A stretch of DNA of 64,000 nt. Source: Liolophura sinensis. Taxonomy: Eukaryota; Mollusca; Polyplacophora; Chitonida; Chitonidae. The stretch is from assembly GCF_032854445.1 (NCBI RefSeq), contig NC_088299.1, positions 16,175,608 through 16,239,607 on the forward strand. Reading direction: 5' to 3'. Positions within the stretch are counted from its first letter, which is position 1. Each line of letters begins with the position of its first letter. The notes under the pieces were generated by a model. The model was not told the origin of the DNA. It saw only the letters and a list, made by a program, of their open reading frames with translations, and searched no databases. Shown one piece after another: positions 53,853-64,000 of this stretch. The position numbers were made by a program, and so were the translations under genes.

Positions 53853-55440
53853 CTGCAATTATATTTCACATTACCAAGAGAAAAAAACACAGAATCCTGC
53901 ATGAAAAGAAGATGGAGTGGCAAATGACATTCAGTCCCTACATACTTATTACTTTCCCAACAGATGGTTGACTAGTGCGTGATGCTTATGATGGCATCCA
54001 GTTGTGCACACAACGCATGATCGTAACTATTAAACCCCAGCACTAAGGCCATCATTGTTCATAATTCTAACGCCTACGTTCGCCAACACTATCCCAGGGC
54101 TCCTTACAAGCTCTCTACTGCTATCTGGTAACATGGTAATTTGTTTTTGTGTAACTCTTCTGTCTGGCTCTGTGCATTTGTCAGCCAGTCGCTCAAGATG
54201 AGATTGTTTCCCCACAAATCGCCAAAAGTTTTTCTTACATAATCCCCTGTGAAACATTCGATATGCACAGCGTTTTTACCCTAATTAAACTGTTTGGAAC
54301 AGTGGGTGGCCTTCACTCGGAAAAATAAACTTTTGTCACTCACTGGAACTCTCCAGTGTGCTGATTTAAAAGGAAGACCCGGGGTTAACTAAACTGCTAC
54401 ATTACTCCAGAGTTGACTCAGTACAAGCTCCACCCCACACAAATTGAAGTCTTTTTCACCATTTCATCACGGACGGTGGCCATGCACCACACGGGACTGA
54501 CAGCCACATAAAGATGAACAAGCCAGACAATATTGTGACAGCATAAATAGTTTATGTAGCTTTTATATTTTCTAGTAACATAAGATAAACAGAAAGTTGT
54601 TTTTCCCTCGAGTGAATGTAAGAGCTCTCGGATTCAGCCTCCCAACACTCGGTTGTCGTGCACACGAGCTTAAAGGCATGTAGTTTGAATGGGATATGAC
54701 GTTGCTTATCAAACGTTAAATTGCTTAGTTCAAACGGATACAAATTTCTGTCATATTCAGTTATCAGTAAAACTCAGACAAGGTCAGTTCAAACGTAATG
54801 ATATCAAATACACGGGTTTGCACGTGAGGACACGTTTGCTTACGGGATTGTTACTTTGCCTAAAATATAACATTGTATTTTGAATCTCAAAGTGTCATGA
54901 ACGTATAACATCGAGTAACGCCTGGATAAAAATTTCTAAAGACAGGAATTTCCAACCAATTTACAGTCACTTTCTCAATATCTGGTCAGGTATGGAGGCT
55001 CACGTTATGTGAATATATGGATCTGCAATAGTGTTAGAAATTTTAACAACAGCGTTATTTCTTAGAAGTGTAATGTCCCAGAGCATATGGATTGGGATAA
55101 AAGTGTTACTTTTTACATTTAACATTTTTTCACAAGAAAACAGTCATTTTACACAGAACTACGTGCTTTATTAGTGAAGTACTTGCAGGAGTCAGCTCTG
55201 GCGATAAGGCTTAGAGCATAGAGTTTGAGACGATATATGCCGAAATATGTAGTGAATTATGTGGCAAACGACCCTACTCGGCTAAAAGTGACACTGTGAA
55301 AACATTAGCTATATGAGATGTCCGCGCAGAAAAAACCTAATAAATTCTTTTTCACTTCACTATTGTTATGGTGAGAAATGTATACAGCCAATGTCTTAAT
55401 GAAATAAAAATATTAAGGGTATAGATGTTCATAAACTTAC
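53853..55440. other. unassigned
   Basis: A non-repetitive 75-codon minus-strand frame at 54030-54257 is rich in Arg/Lys/Leu but has no recognisable domain. Nothing else is supported. Confidence 0.35.
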
Positions 55441-55539
55441 CATTTTTAATTCCTCCTGTTCAGATTCTACGTGCTTCCGTCGAATACGCTTCTGTTCGCA
55501 ATGTTCGGTGTAGCGAAATAGGGTACAGTATCGCGGCGC
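55441..55539 (-). CDS. candidate exon segment, unknown gene
   Basis: A minus-strand frame of 33 codons, ending KRIRRKHVESEQEELKM, runs to a strong donor (AAAATG|GTAAGT at 55440). It is charged and helix-like. The 5' limit is unclear: the frame meets a TGA at 55540-55542 and no good in-frame acceptor was found, so the exon may be short, frameshifted or false. Confidence 0.28.
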
Positions 55540-55689
55540 TCATCTCCACCTGGCCCAGAAAATGAGGAGTGCATTATGGACGGGGATAGGGAGTATTGTG
55601 GAGTAATCCATAGGTATAGCCCCTCAAACACGAAGGTCTGCTGTGAAAGACGGATGCAACCACTCACTTTCTCGAGCGACGTCGTTTTA

Positions 55690-55934
55690 GCACAGCGTAA
55701 TGACCCAGGAGTCTCTCACCAATGCGGTCGCTGTTCAAGTCCAGCTCATGCTGGCTTCCTCTCCGACCGTACGTGGGAAGGTCTGCAGCAACCTGCGGAT
55801 GGTCGTGGGTTTCCTCCGGGCTCAGCCCGGTTTTCTCCCACCATAATGCTGGCCGCCGTCGTTTAAGTGAAATATTCTTGAGTACGGGGTAAAACACCAA
55901 TCAAATAAATAAATAAATAAATAAATAAATAAAT
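55690..55934 (+). mobile_element. SINE family A, sense
   Basis: Starts within the head ('cacagcgtaatgacccagga'), has the full body, and ends 'ttgagtacggggtaaaacac' with an (aata)n tail. Confidence 0.92.
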
Positions 55935-56309
55935 ATACAAACAGGTTCGAGAATAACTGAAAATATCGCATGATCTGACCACTACCATTCACAAAACCCT
56001 CAAGTCAAGAACAGGAGAGTCGAGATTAGCAAAAAAAAACGCCGCAATTTTTCTTGTTATTCTCACGTGAGATTAGCAATAATATAGCGCGATTTCACTA
56101 ACTTTTTGGATTCTCGACTCCCGCGCCTCGTCATGAAACCCCTGGGTCAAGATTAAGAACAACCACGCGTTTTTGTTGTTGTCATTCTTTGGCATTACTG
56201 TGTAATGTTTTAGTTGGTTTTTGGATGAATGATTATGGTTTAACGCCACATCGGAGTTGGCTTTTGGAAACAAGTTTTGTCTCACGAAGAGACTTGTTCA
56301 AAATGAATG
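55935..56309. other. unassigned
   Basis: No repeat or gene recognised. Confidence 0.4.
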
Positions 56310-56480
56310 AATGAATGCTTGGGGGTTAAAGTCGTATTTCAGTCACATGGCGATGAGAAGTCATTAGCTGTGTGTACATACGCATGTATTGTGAATTTTG
56401 TGTCAGGGCAAGTCCATGCCGCCGAAGTGCTTTCGCCACTGAAGCTTCATGCCCAAGCGGAACAACACATAGCCTACATA
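56310..56480 (-). mobile_element. SINE-like family B, partial
   Basis: Shares 'cgtatttcagtcacatggcg', 'tccatgccgccgaagtgct' and 'gccactgaagc' with the 34.2-kb copy. The head is missing. Confidence 0.6.
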
Positions 56481-56981
56481 TTTTTATGTGCTTTGAGCTT
56501 TAAGTGGACCATACATCATTCACGTATACTTAATATTTTTTTAAACTAAGAATAAGACTTGGTGAAAATTAAACAAACTAGTTTTTCGTATGCCTTATTC
56601 ATTCTCAGCAACTCATGTTATGCACGAAAAAGTGAAAGCAGTGACAGGAATCGAACTCGTGATGTCATGTCATATTGGGAATGTATGGCTGCATTGGTCC
56701 TAGCAAATATTTTGCTTTTTTTCCCCATTTACATAAATTTGGTTGCGTGAACCAGTATGATAGTTTGGAAGAGTTTACAACATTCTTACTGATATCATGT
56801 GTATGTTGAAATATTTTTACTTCACGTCATCATATTTTTACTATGATGGAAATTCCCCCAGAAAAGTTAAACTGGTATAATCTTATTTTGACCTTACCTT
56901 TGTCTTCCGATAAAGTGTAATATGAATAACAGCACTTCAATTTTTAACAGTTAGTACACCATTGCACTTTAGATCCACCCT
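56481..56981. other. unassigned
   Basis: AT-rich, nothing recognised. Confidence 0.4.
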
Positions 56982-57208
56982 GGAGGCTCTCACCAAGCAA
57001 TGCCGTCGCTGTGAGTTCAAGTCCAGCTCATGCTTGCCTCCTCTCTGGTCGTACGTGGGAAGGTCTTGCAGCAATCTGCGGATGGTCGTGGGCTTCAACC
57101 GGGCTATGCCCGGTTTCCTCCCGCCATAATGCTGGCCGCCGTCGTATAAGTGAAATATTGTTGACAATTGACCGAAACGCCAATCAGATAAATAAATAAA
57201 TAAACATA
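56982..57208 (+). mobile_element. SINE family A, sense
   Basis: Lacks the first part of the head and has the full body ('gtccagctcatgcttgcctc' onward). The tail is altered to 'ttgttgacaattgaccgaaa' before aataaataaa. Confidence 0.88.
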
Positions 57209-57828
57209 CTTTAGGTACAAGTAATTCTATTCCTGTGCATTACACCTTTCTACTGAACCACCCGGAAACGATTTCCCATGTGGTTGCAAGGGGTACTTTG
57301 ACTGAAATTAATGGAACAAAATCTTGGTTTGACATCACTGGCATCCGGCTTAATCAATATAGTCATTGAAAACCAACAGCATAACTTTAGCCGATTTAAC
57401 TGCAATTTGGAAAAGATCTAAAAAAGATAATTTTCATATATTCTCTGGAGTCGTCTTCTACTGATCAAAGTTTACTTCACGTTTTTGCATTTCTTCATTT
57501 TAAGTGTTTAAATGTTTAACAGCGTCAAGGATTGAGGGGGATCATTCAGTATATAACTCATCCGTAAGCTCAATCGTACCACAGAAATTGACACTCACCC
57601 TGGCATATAAGTGCGCATACCATACATTTAGATTCACAAGACATGCTCATTTTAACGATCAACATGGAGTCCGTTCTAATAAATTTAACTCTCGGACTTT
57701 CACACCTCGGTTTGTTACACTTATTTACGCGTGCATTAAAATTCGTTTCCTGTCAAACGTGCCCTCGCTTTTTCTTCAGATTTGAGCTCTGTCGATCGTT
57801 TGCTGTTAAAAATTGTAGATTTGGAAAT
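57209..57828. other. unassigned
   Basis: No feature recognised beyond the left copy of the SINE target-site duplication (57818-57828). Confidence 0.4.
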
Positions 57829-58066
57829 TTATTTGATTAGTGTTTTACGCCGTACTCAAGAATATTTCACTTTCACCGACGACGGCCAGCATTGTGGTGG
57901 GAGGGAACCGGGCTAAGCCCTGGGGAAACCCACGACCATCCGCAGGTTGCGATACACCTTCCACTTACGGCCGTAAAGGAAGCCAGGATGAGCTGGACTT
58001 GAACAGCGACATTACAGGGTCATTACGCTGCGCTAGCGTGCTAGCCAACTGGGCCGCAGAGACCCC
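57829..58066 (-). mobile_element. SINE family A with target-site duplication
   Basis: Antisense copy flanked by a perfect 11-bp direct repeat, gatttggaaat (57818-57828 and 58067-58077). The right flank is immediately followed by an RT-element relic. Confidence 0.93.
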
Positions 58067-58079
58067 GATTTGGAAATGA

Positions 58080-58680
58080 TGTCTTTCATTTTAGCACTAT
58101 TGTTCAATATAGGTAACGTATTTAGTATTATGGGGAATACATTATTATTGTTGGGATTGTAAGTAGATATCAAAGGAATAATATTTTGATTGGCATTTTT
58201 TGTGGGATTTGTCTTAAAACACTTGTGCTGTGAGATAAAACTTTTCTTACTGCCAACGACTGTTAATCCCTCTAGTTGTCCCCTACAGAGTAAGGCAGAC
58301 TTTATTCCGCATAGATGAATTAATGATAATATAGAGTGCCATGTATAGTAGGCCGTACATCGTAGGCTCTGCACACCCGTCTAGCGAGTAACTAAGGGAT
58401 ACTTTCCTAGTGTTGTCGTGATTGGGGCTAAATTGAAGATACAGCTGGGTATTGCTTGATTTCCGAAATATCTGTAGTTAAAATGCATCCAGATTTAACA
58501 AACAGAATGTCTAAGAAAGGAATATTGATAACATTTGTATTCAATGTAAAAGGAATTTGAGGATGCAGTGCATTAAGGGTAGCACACAGCGATTTGACTG
58601 TCCCATTTTTGATGGCCATAAAACAAAACCATCATCTAAATAAGGATTACAGCTATATTACCCCTCTCTATATATATATA
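58080..58680 (-). mobile_element. decayed Penelope-like or related RT element relic
   Basis: Minus-strand pieces read HPQIPFTLNTN...IPFLDILF...LTTDI (58610-58440) and IIPLISTYNPNN (about 58200-58130), matching in order the conserved C-terminal part of Penelope-like reverse transcriptases. Frames are broken and no catalytic motif survives. Confidence 0.5.
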
Positions 58681-59241
58681 AACAACGGAATCAAATAATG
58701 ATATCCAATGCCTTTCACTTTTAAGCCAACTGCCCATTGGAAAACAAAGGCGCTTTATTGATTTCTTCGCGAGCCTATAGCACGTCTCACAGTGTCTAAT
58801 CACGAACTGTCACTGTCAGACCCTTAACTGAGACTGCAACAAGCTCAGCTCAGTGGTAGGCATTCAGACGTGCTGTATGCGCTCTCGGGATTGCGAAAAG
58901 ACGTAGGCCTAAGCAATAGTAACAACAGGAGCCATGTGACATGCACAGCTGCGTACGAAGCTATTTTAAAAGCGTTCCGGATGACATGTCATCTCAGAGA
59001 GTCGCTTTACCTGGTGACCCGGACTTAGGCCTATTCTCCTCACGCTATCAGAATGAAACAGACTATAGTCGACCTAAATTCTGTAGTGGGTGCGTGACGA
59101 TTGCCATTTCGAGGTTAAATAAACTGGGGACGGTGAGCATCGACAGTGACTTACTGATTTTAGGCATGTTTTATCAACAGACATGTATATGTGTTGACAA
59201 GTGACACACATGTAGATCATACCGAACCCCAGCCTCTAATA
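58681..59241. other. SLC10 5' flank
   Basis: No promoter element recognised. The duplicated segment shared with 28.03 kb begins at about 59242. Confidence 0.4.
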
Positions 59242-59303
59242 CATGGTGCTATACCGACGGCAAGGGTTAGTCAGGGACTAGACCCCCCTATAATCTTACA
59301 GCT

Positions 59304-59999
59304 ATGTGGCTCAAGCATCAGCCCGGCAGTAAGACATTTTACCCAAGGGTATCGCGCGGATACTGCCTAAGTTTGATTCTGTTAGCGAATGTACTGGGTA
59401 TCTACTGTGATTTGTTCGCCCCTAGGCTCGGACTGAATGCGTCTTTTGACCCGGGTGACATCGATCAGCTTGTAGAAGAAGACATCGCGCATGTGAGTCT
59501 CAGTTATCACCTCCTCTCCACTAACCCAATCTTTCTGAGGGTGGAGCCCGCCGACCCAAACATTGCTGAAGTTCAAAATCCGAAGGTTTTCACTTTAACC
59601 CCAACCAATGACAGTAGCAGCAACAATAGCCTGGAAGTAATCAAAGTGAAAGGCGTTTTCCTAGGACGCACAAAACTAACGTTTTCAACAGCAAACACTA
59701 CTGCCGAAAACGCCTCGGTCAGCCGTGACGCGGGTGGTGCTAAAATCGTAATCCATGATACATCCGGCGGCGGAGTTGCACATGATGGCTGGACGGCGCT
59801 GCCCTACACGTACGACGTGACAGTAATAAGAGAGGATGGTCCTCTTAACACAGCCTTTCTGGTGTCCATTATTGTGCTTGTGGTGCTCGCAAACGTCGCC
59901 ATGGGATGTAAAGTGGAGATAGCGGTTGTCAAGGAGATCCTGAGGCGACCGTTAGCACCCGTGGTCGGCTTGCTGTCTCAATTCATCATAATGCCTCTG
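59304..59999 (+). CDS. SLC10-like exon 1
   Basis: 232 codons: signal anchor, glycosylated extracellular domain and the first core helices, ending SQFIIMPL at donor CTG|GTAAGT. Confidence 0.92.
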
Positions 60000-62900
60000 G
60001 TAAGTGTTGCGATCAGATATCACTATCTGCGCTTACGTATAAAAGTCAGTTAACAAATGGATTTCTTCACTTATCCTTAACGCTCACGTTGTATGACAAG
60101 TCACATCTCGATACATTTGGAGACCGCATTACAGGGTATAATTTATAAATGTGTATTTATTCATTTATATTTATTTATTTATTTATTTGTTTGTTTTGAC
60201 CAAGTACTGCCTAGTGCTATACACAAGAATATTTCACTTTCATGACAGTAGTCACCTGTACAAATATCAGAAGGAAAACGGAACACCGAGGCTAAGCCAC
60301 GTCAGCGCAATACTGAGGTCCAGTCATGTTCAAACGCCAGCCACCTTAATTCTAACTCACAGCCTCAACATAACCAGTCAGAGCTGGGATCGATCTTGCG
60401 ACTTTAGTGGTTAGGGAAACAGCGATAATAACGCTGAAAGCGACTAAACCATTGAAGGTCCTTTTAAATATGTACAAAGATAGTCTGTATTATCGTGTTT
60501 TGATCTAATGGTTGGTCAGTCTCAATGCCGACGTATGTATATAGTGCTACCTCACTGGAGCGCCATGCCGAACACATGAAATGATGCTTCACACAGTCAC
60601 GGCAAGCTGACGCCGGTATACCTTTTACAGTGCATGTGTCACTTTCTACGCTCAACTTTCCTCACTTCTACCACTAGCAAATTTTGTTCAGAAAACTTGA
60701 ACAATGCCGGAGTCACTGTGGTTACCTTGATGGGGCACCTGAAAATTTCCTCTAGGTATTCCTATTTCCTCCACCCTTAAATCTGCTCACCGTTGTATAC
60801 GAGAACAGTTCATAAGTACAGCACTGCATACTAAAAATAAATGAACAAAGTAATGATATCGATAAACGGTTGCAAATAATACATGTTGAGTTAGTGTCAA
60901 ATGCTTGATAGATGGTGTTCTATTTTCAGCTTGGACTCGCTGCTAGCCAGGCGTTCCGCTTTGACCCAGGTACAGCTTTGGGATTGTTCGCCACGGGTTG
61001 CGCACCAGGGGGTGGAGCAAGTAACGCTTACTCATTTCTTTTGGACGGGGACGTGTCGCTCAGTGTCACTATGACACTCATCAGTACGCTTGCTTCATTC
61101 GGTAAGACAATTATGTTTGTTGGTGTTTTTGGTTAGGTTTGAATTTAAAGATCTGTATGAGGGCAAATCGGATAGAATGTTTACGATTACTTAAGAATCG
61201 CCCAAATAACTACCTTTCACTAACTATCAGCCTTCTCTGTGCACTTGTTGCCGTTCAAAATTGCGAACAAAATTTCCAAATTAAGGTGGGTCTTTTTATT
61301 ACTGAATAGTACAGATTCATACGGGATATTTTCTGAAAGGCTGTAATTTGAGCTACTTTTTGTGGAAATGGAGAGAATTTGATTTGATTAGCGAATATTG
61401 ATTTTTTGCAAAAATGTCACCAGTTTAACCACTTGGAAGGCAAAGAAATTGTGTATATGTCACACAAAAAGAGCATTAAATACTGTCTACGACAGTAGTT
61501 CGGTTTGAAACATTGTATTGTTCGTTGGTCTTTTCTGACAGTTTTTTTTTTTGTGACCGTCAGGATGCGCGAAACGCTCGGTATTTATTTCTTGTTATTA
61601 TACATCGTGAATACTCCTAAACCTATCTCCACTTTTCACTGGTCAATCCGAGTTCTGTGACGGTTCCGTATTTTTCTCTAAATGCCTGTATACGCGATCC
61701 ATTGCCCTCCCCCCCCCCCCTCCCCTCAACGGCCAACACACCCTGCATGGAATAAAAGTCGGTATACTAAAACATTTAGTAACTTGTACCTTAGTCAACA
61801 CCATGAATACCAGACCCTTGGCCACATATATATAGAGTATAAACTACAGTTTTCCTAAGTCCCCATCTGTAGGTCAGGAAATTAAGAAGCCTGCTGTGGG
61901 AACTTCAACGGTGATAGCTTTCAACCACTTTGTTGGGGGAGACCCCGACTAGGAGCACTAAGCCGTTCCCATGCAGTATGTTTATCGATGCCGTCATTTC
62001 CGAATATTTCTGAAGGAAAATATGCATAAAATAGGGGTTATTAAGAAATATAAAATATGCCTCAAAATGAGAATTTTTCTCTCAATTTTTGGCATATCTT
62101 TTTTCATTTTCCTTAAAACCATACTCTTTACTTCATAATAATATCCTTTAATGCACATGTACTGTTAGACTTTTGCATTCACGTGCGAACGCACAGGCGT
62201 AATCCATTAGCCCATTGGTTCTTGAAAGAAACTATTTTATACTAAACTTATCGTGTGACGTCACTGATATTCACTGAATAGGTCAATGTAGAATCCGATG
62301 TATTAAATGCGTTTCAGTCGGTTGGAAACTTGCAGGGAAAATAAATCGAACTGTTTTTCCGAATAGTGTTTAACGGTCTTTCATCTGGTACATACATTAT
62401 GTTAGCAATTTCTTTGTCTTTGTCGTTGATGTTAACATTATTTGTGCAATGACAAAATCACGATCGTTGGACACAATCAGGTTTCATCACAATGGGAGTA
62501 ACCACATGATTGAATTGATCCAAGGGGAGTAATCACATGATTGAATTGATCAAGTCGGAGGACAGATAAATAAGTTATCGTCTCTTTTTACCTGGTTATA
62601 ATTTGAAATTTGTTTCCATTGCAGCCTTCATCCCCCTATGGCTTTTCACGATAGGGACCCGGGTGTTGTACAAGGACCAGGGGGTCCGGATTCCATTTGA
62701 AAATATATTCACGTCTCTGATTGGTCTAATCTTTCCAGTTCTCATTGGACTTTTGATTCGCTGGAAGCGGCCTCATTGGGTAAAGACCATCTTGAGAGCG
62801 GTTACGCCGCTAATGATTTTGACTCTCATCGTCATTCTCTCCGTTGGAATCTACGCCAACCTATACATTTTTAAACTATTACGACCAGAAGTTCTTCTTG

Positions 62901-63310
62901 CCGGGGCCATTTTACCCAACTGTGGATTCATTCTTGGCGGTGTGGCCGCCCTTGTTTTCAGACAGCCGTGGAAACGTGTCAAAACCATTGCCATAGAAAC
63001 TGGTCTTCAGAATACGGGAATCCCCATAGTTCTTCTTCAGGTGTCTCTTCCAAAACCGGATTCGGACTTCGCCATTGTGGCGCCTATCGCCTCTGCAATT
63101 TTCACTCCAATCCTGTTATGGATTTGGTTTTTAGTTCGATTTATTCGGAAAAAATGCTTCCACAAACCAAATAAGCCGCCCAAGTTGTCTACGGATGACG
63201 TGGACATGTGCGATCATGAGGTGGAGGGAGAGGCTACGCTGTCCCAAACGCCGACACATTCACCAGAACGATCTTACGGTGCACATTGCCCGGACAAATC
63301 AGATCCTTAA
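59304..63310 (+). CDS. SLC10-like: SLC10-family (sodium/bile acid cotransporter-like) protein, three coding exons
   Basis: Exons 59304-59999, 60930-61101 and 62625-63310 join in phase (0 and 1) with GT/AG junctions to give 517 residues. The family carries bile acids or other organic anions with sodium through a ten-helix fold at the plasma membrane. Visible: a signal-anchor helix (residues about 19-39); an extracellular domain to about residue 185 with several N-glycosylation sequons; a first core helix (TAFLVSIIVLVVLANVAM); EILRRPLAPVVGLLSQF; the crossover motif GCAPGGGASN (about 255-264); the second crossover ETGLQNTG (about 414-421), with the Glu and Gln that bind sodium in the family; and a hydrophilic cytosolic C-terminus. 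The long N-terminal domain recalls SLC10A3/A5 rather than NTCP/ASBT. The start is the first ATG of the conserved frame; a decayed duplicate confirms the ancestral start. Substrate is unknown. Confidence 0.92.
60000..60929 (+). other. SLC10-like intron 1, parent of the duplicated intron sequence
   Basis: About 60185-60775 is the counterpart of 28480-28690 plus 31620-32135. The 27-bp motif that is expanded in the duplicate is present here only as about one and a half copies (60275-60310). Confidence 0.85.
60930..61101 (+). CDS. SLC10-like exon 2
   Basis: Acceptor TATTTTCAG. 57 codons plus one base, LGLAASQAFRFDPG...GCAPGGGASN...STLASF. Donor TTCG|GTAAGA. This exon is missing from the duplicate at 28-32 kb. 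Confidence 0.93.
61102..62624 (+). other. SLC10-like intron 2
   Basis: About 61378-61425 matches the right end of the duplicate (32145-32192). A C-run lies at 61709-61724. Two 'gggagtaaYcacatgattga' + 'attgatcaa' units (about 62493 and 62527) form a small tandem repeat. Otherwise unassigned. Confidence 0.7.
62625..63310 (+). CDS. SLC10-like exon 3
   Basis: Acceptor TTCCATTGCAG. Two bases complete an Ala codon, then FIPLWLF, four or five helices, ETGLQN and the C-terminal tail. TAA at 63308-63310. Confidence 0.93.
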
Positions 63311-63917
63311 TGCCCAGACTGTCTGTCTGTAAAGCCGGGATGTAGACACAGCAGGATCAGACAGAATTCCAACCCTTACAACCCTTCCAGGGTGCCCAGA
63401 CGCAAATTTGTACTTATGGATGGAGTCTCGAGCTTACGTTTTACAGCTATATTTATCCGGGAAACCAAGATATATCATTAGTATCATCAATGAACGAAAG
63501 AACATAGCTGTTCTTCAAATTCGAAGTTACAGAAAACACATTAATTACATTCATAAATTTATTTGCGTATATCATTCGTTTTTTTTCCATCCAGGAATGG
63601 CGGTAAGTCAGCCAGCATAGATTATATGTGTAAATATTTTCGGTGATGTGCTTAGTTTAAAATACGATTTTTAAAATTTAAAATACGATTTAGTGCTCAT
63701 GTCCGGATTCTGAGAATTAAGATTTTGACAACTTTATCAATGTTATCTTTCATGACAAATATGTCAAAATTTTAACTTCTACTACCGTAAACTAAGCGGT
63801 GTGATGATATTTTAAATTATGACTGAAGTCAAAAATGGCTTTGTCGAATCTGTCCTAGGTTTCTACTACAGCAAATTTAGGCTAAACCTCAATGGGAGCG
63901 CTGTCAACGTATGTGCT
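63311..63917 (+). other. SLC10-like 3' flank
   Basis: Expected 3' UTR. No canonical polyadenylation signal was recognised, and there are no repeats of note. Confidence 0.4.
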
Positions 63918-64000
63918 TGTATTTATTTATTTGAATGTGTTTTACGCTGTACCCACGTAAATGATTGCAGTCACTCCACGACCTTCTGCAAGTTGTCGGC
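63918..64000 (-). mobile_element. SINE family A, cut by window edge
   Basis: Antisense tail and centre: 'tatttatttatttgaatgtg', 'ttttacgctgtacc' and then a 'cacgaccttctgcaagttgt' block running off the right edge. Confidence 0.8.

Overview
This is a eukaryotic genomic window, most likely from a marine lophotrochozoan and probably a mollusc. That assignment is an inference. It rests on intron-containing animal genes, an abundant tRNA-derived SINE of the type I associate with mollusc and related genomes, an I-type LINE with RNase H, and very heavy minisatellite content. Nothing here looks bacterial or viral.

Two genes can be reconstructed exon by exon. (1) A concentrative nucleoside transporter (SLC28/CNT) lies on the minus strand at 48561->33609. 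It has ten coding exons with matching splice phases and about 608 residues. (2) An SLC10-family (sodium/bile acid cotransporter-like) gene lies on the plus strand at 59304->63310. It has three coding exons and 517 residues, with a long N-terminal extracellular domain. A third gene, on the minus strand at 9412->3920, encodes a secreted Ser/Thr/Pro-rich, mucin-like protein made almost wholly of 7-residue repeats; it is probably only the first coding exon of a longer gene.

Layout. 1-3.7 kb: mostly unassigned. 3.9-9.4 kb: mucin-like exon. 9.5-18 kb: microsatellites, minisatellites and SINEs. 18-19.2 kb: diverged promoter-like repeats, a TATA box and a small ORF with a RHIM-like motif. 19.2-28 kb: largely unassigned, with one candidate exon and a 2.5-kb array of 60-bp repeats. 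28.0-32.2 kb: a decayed partial copy of the SLC10 locus, carrying an expanded 27-bp minisatellite and a 5'-truncated LINE. 32.2-33.6 kb: two more minisatellites. 33.6-48.6 kb: the CNT gene, whose introns are full of minisatellites and SINEs. 48.6-58.7 kb: arrays, a long inverted repeat, retroelement relics and two weak candidate exons. 59.3-63.3 kb: the intact SLC10 gene.

The most interesting observations are: minisatellites in the CNT gene that include or abut its own splice sites; two compensating one-base indels in CNT exon 5; substitutions at two CNT positions that normally bind sodium and ribose; partial duplication of the SLC10 locus followed by minisatellite expansion and LINE insertion; a 3' tail shared by the LINE and a second SINE-like family; and the small RHIM-like ORF behind a TATA box.
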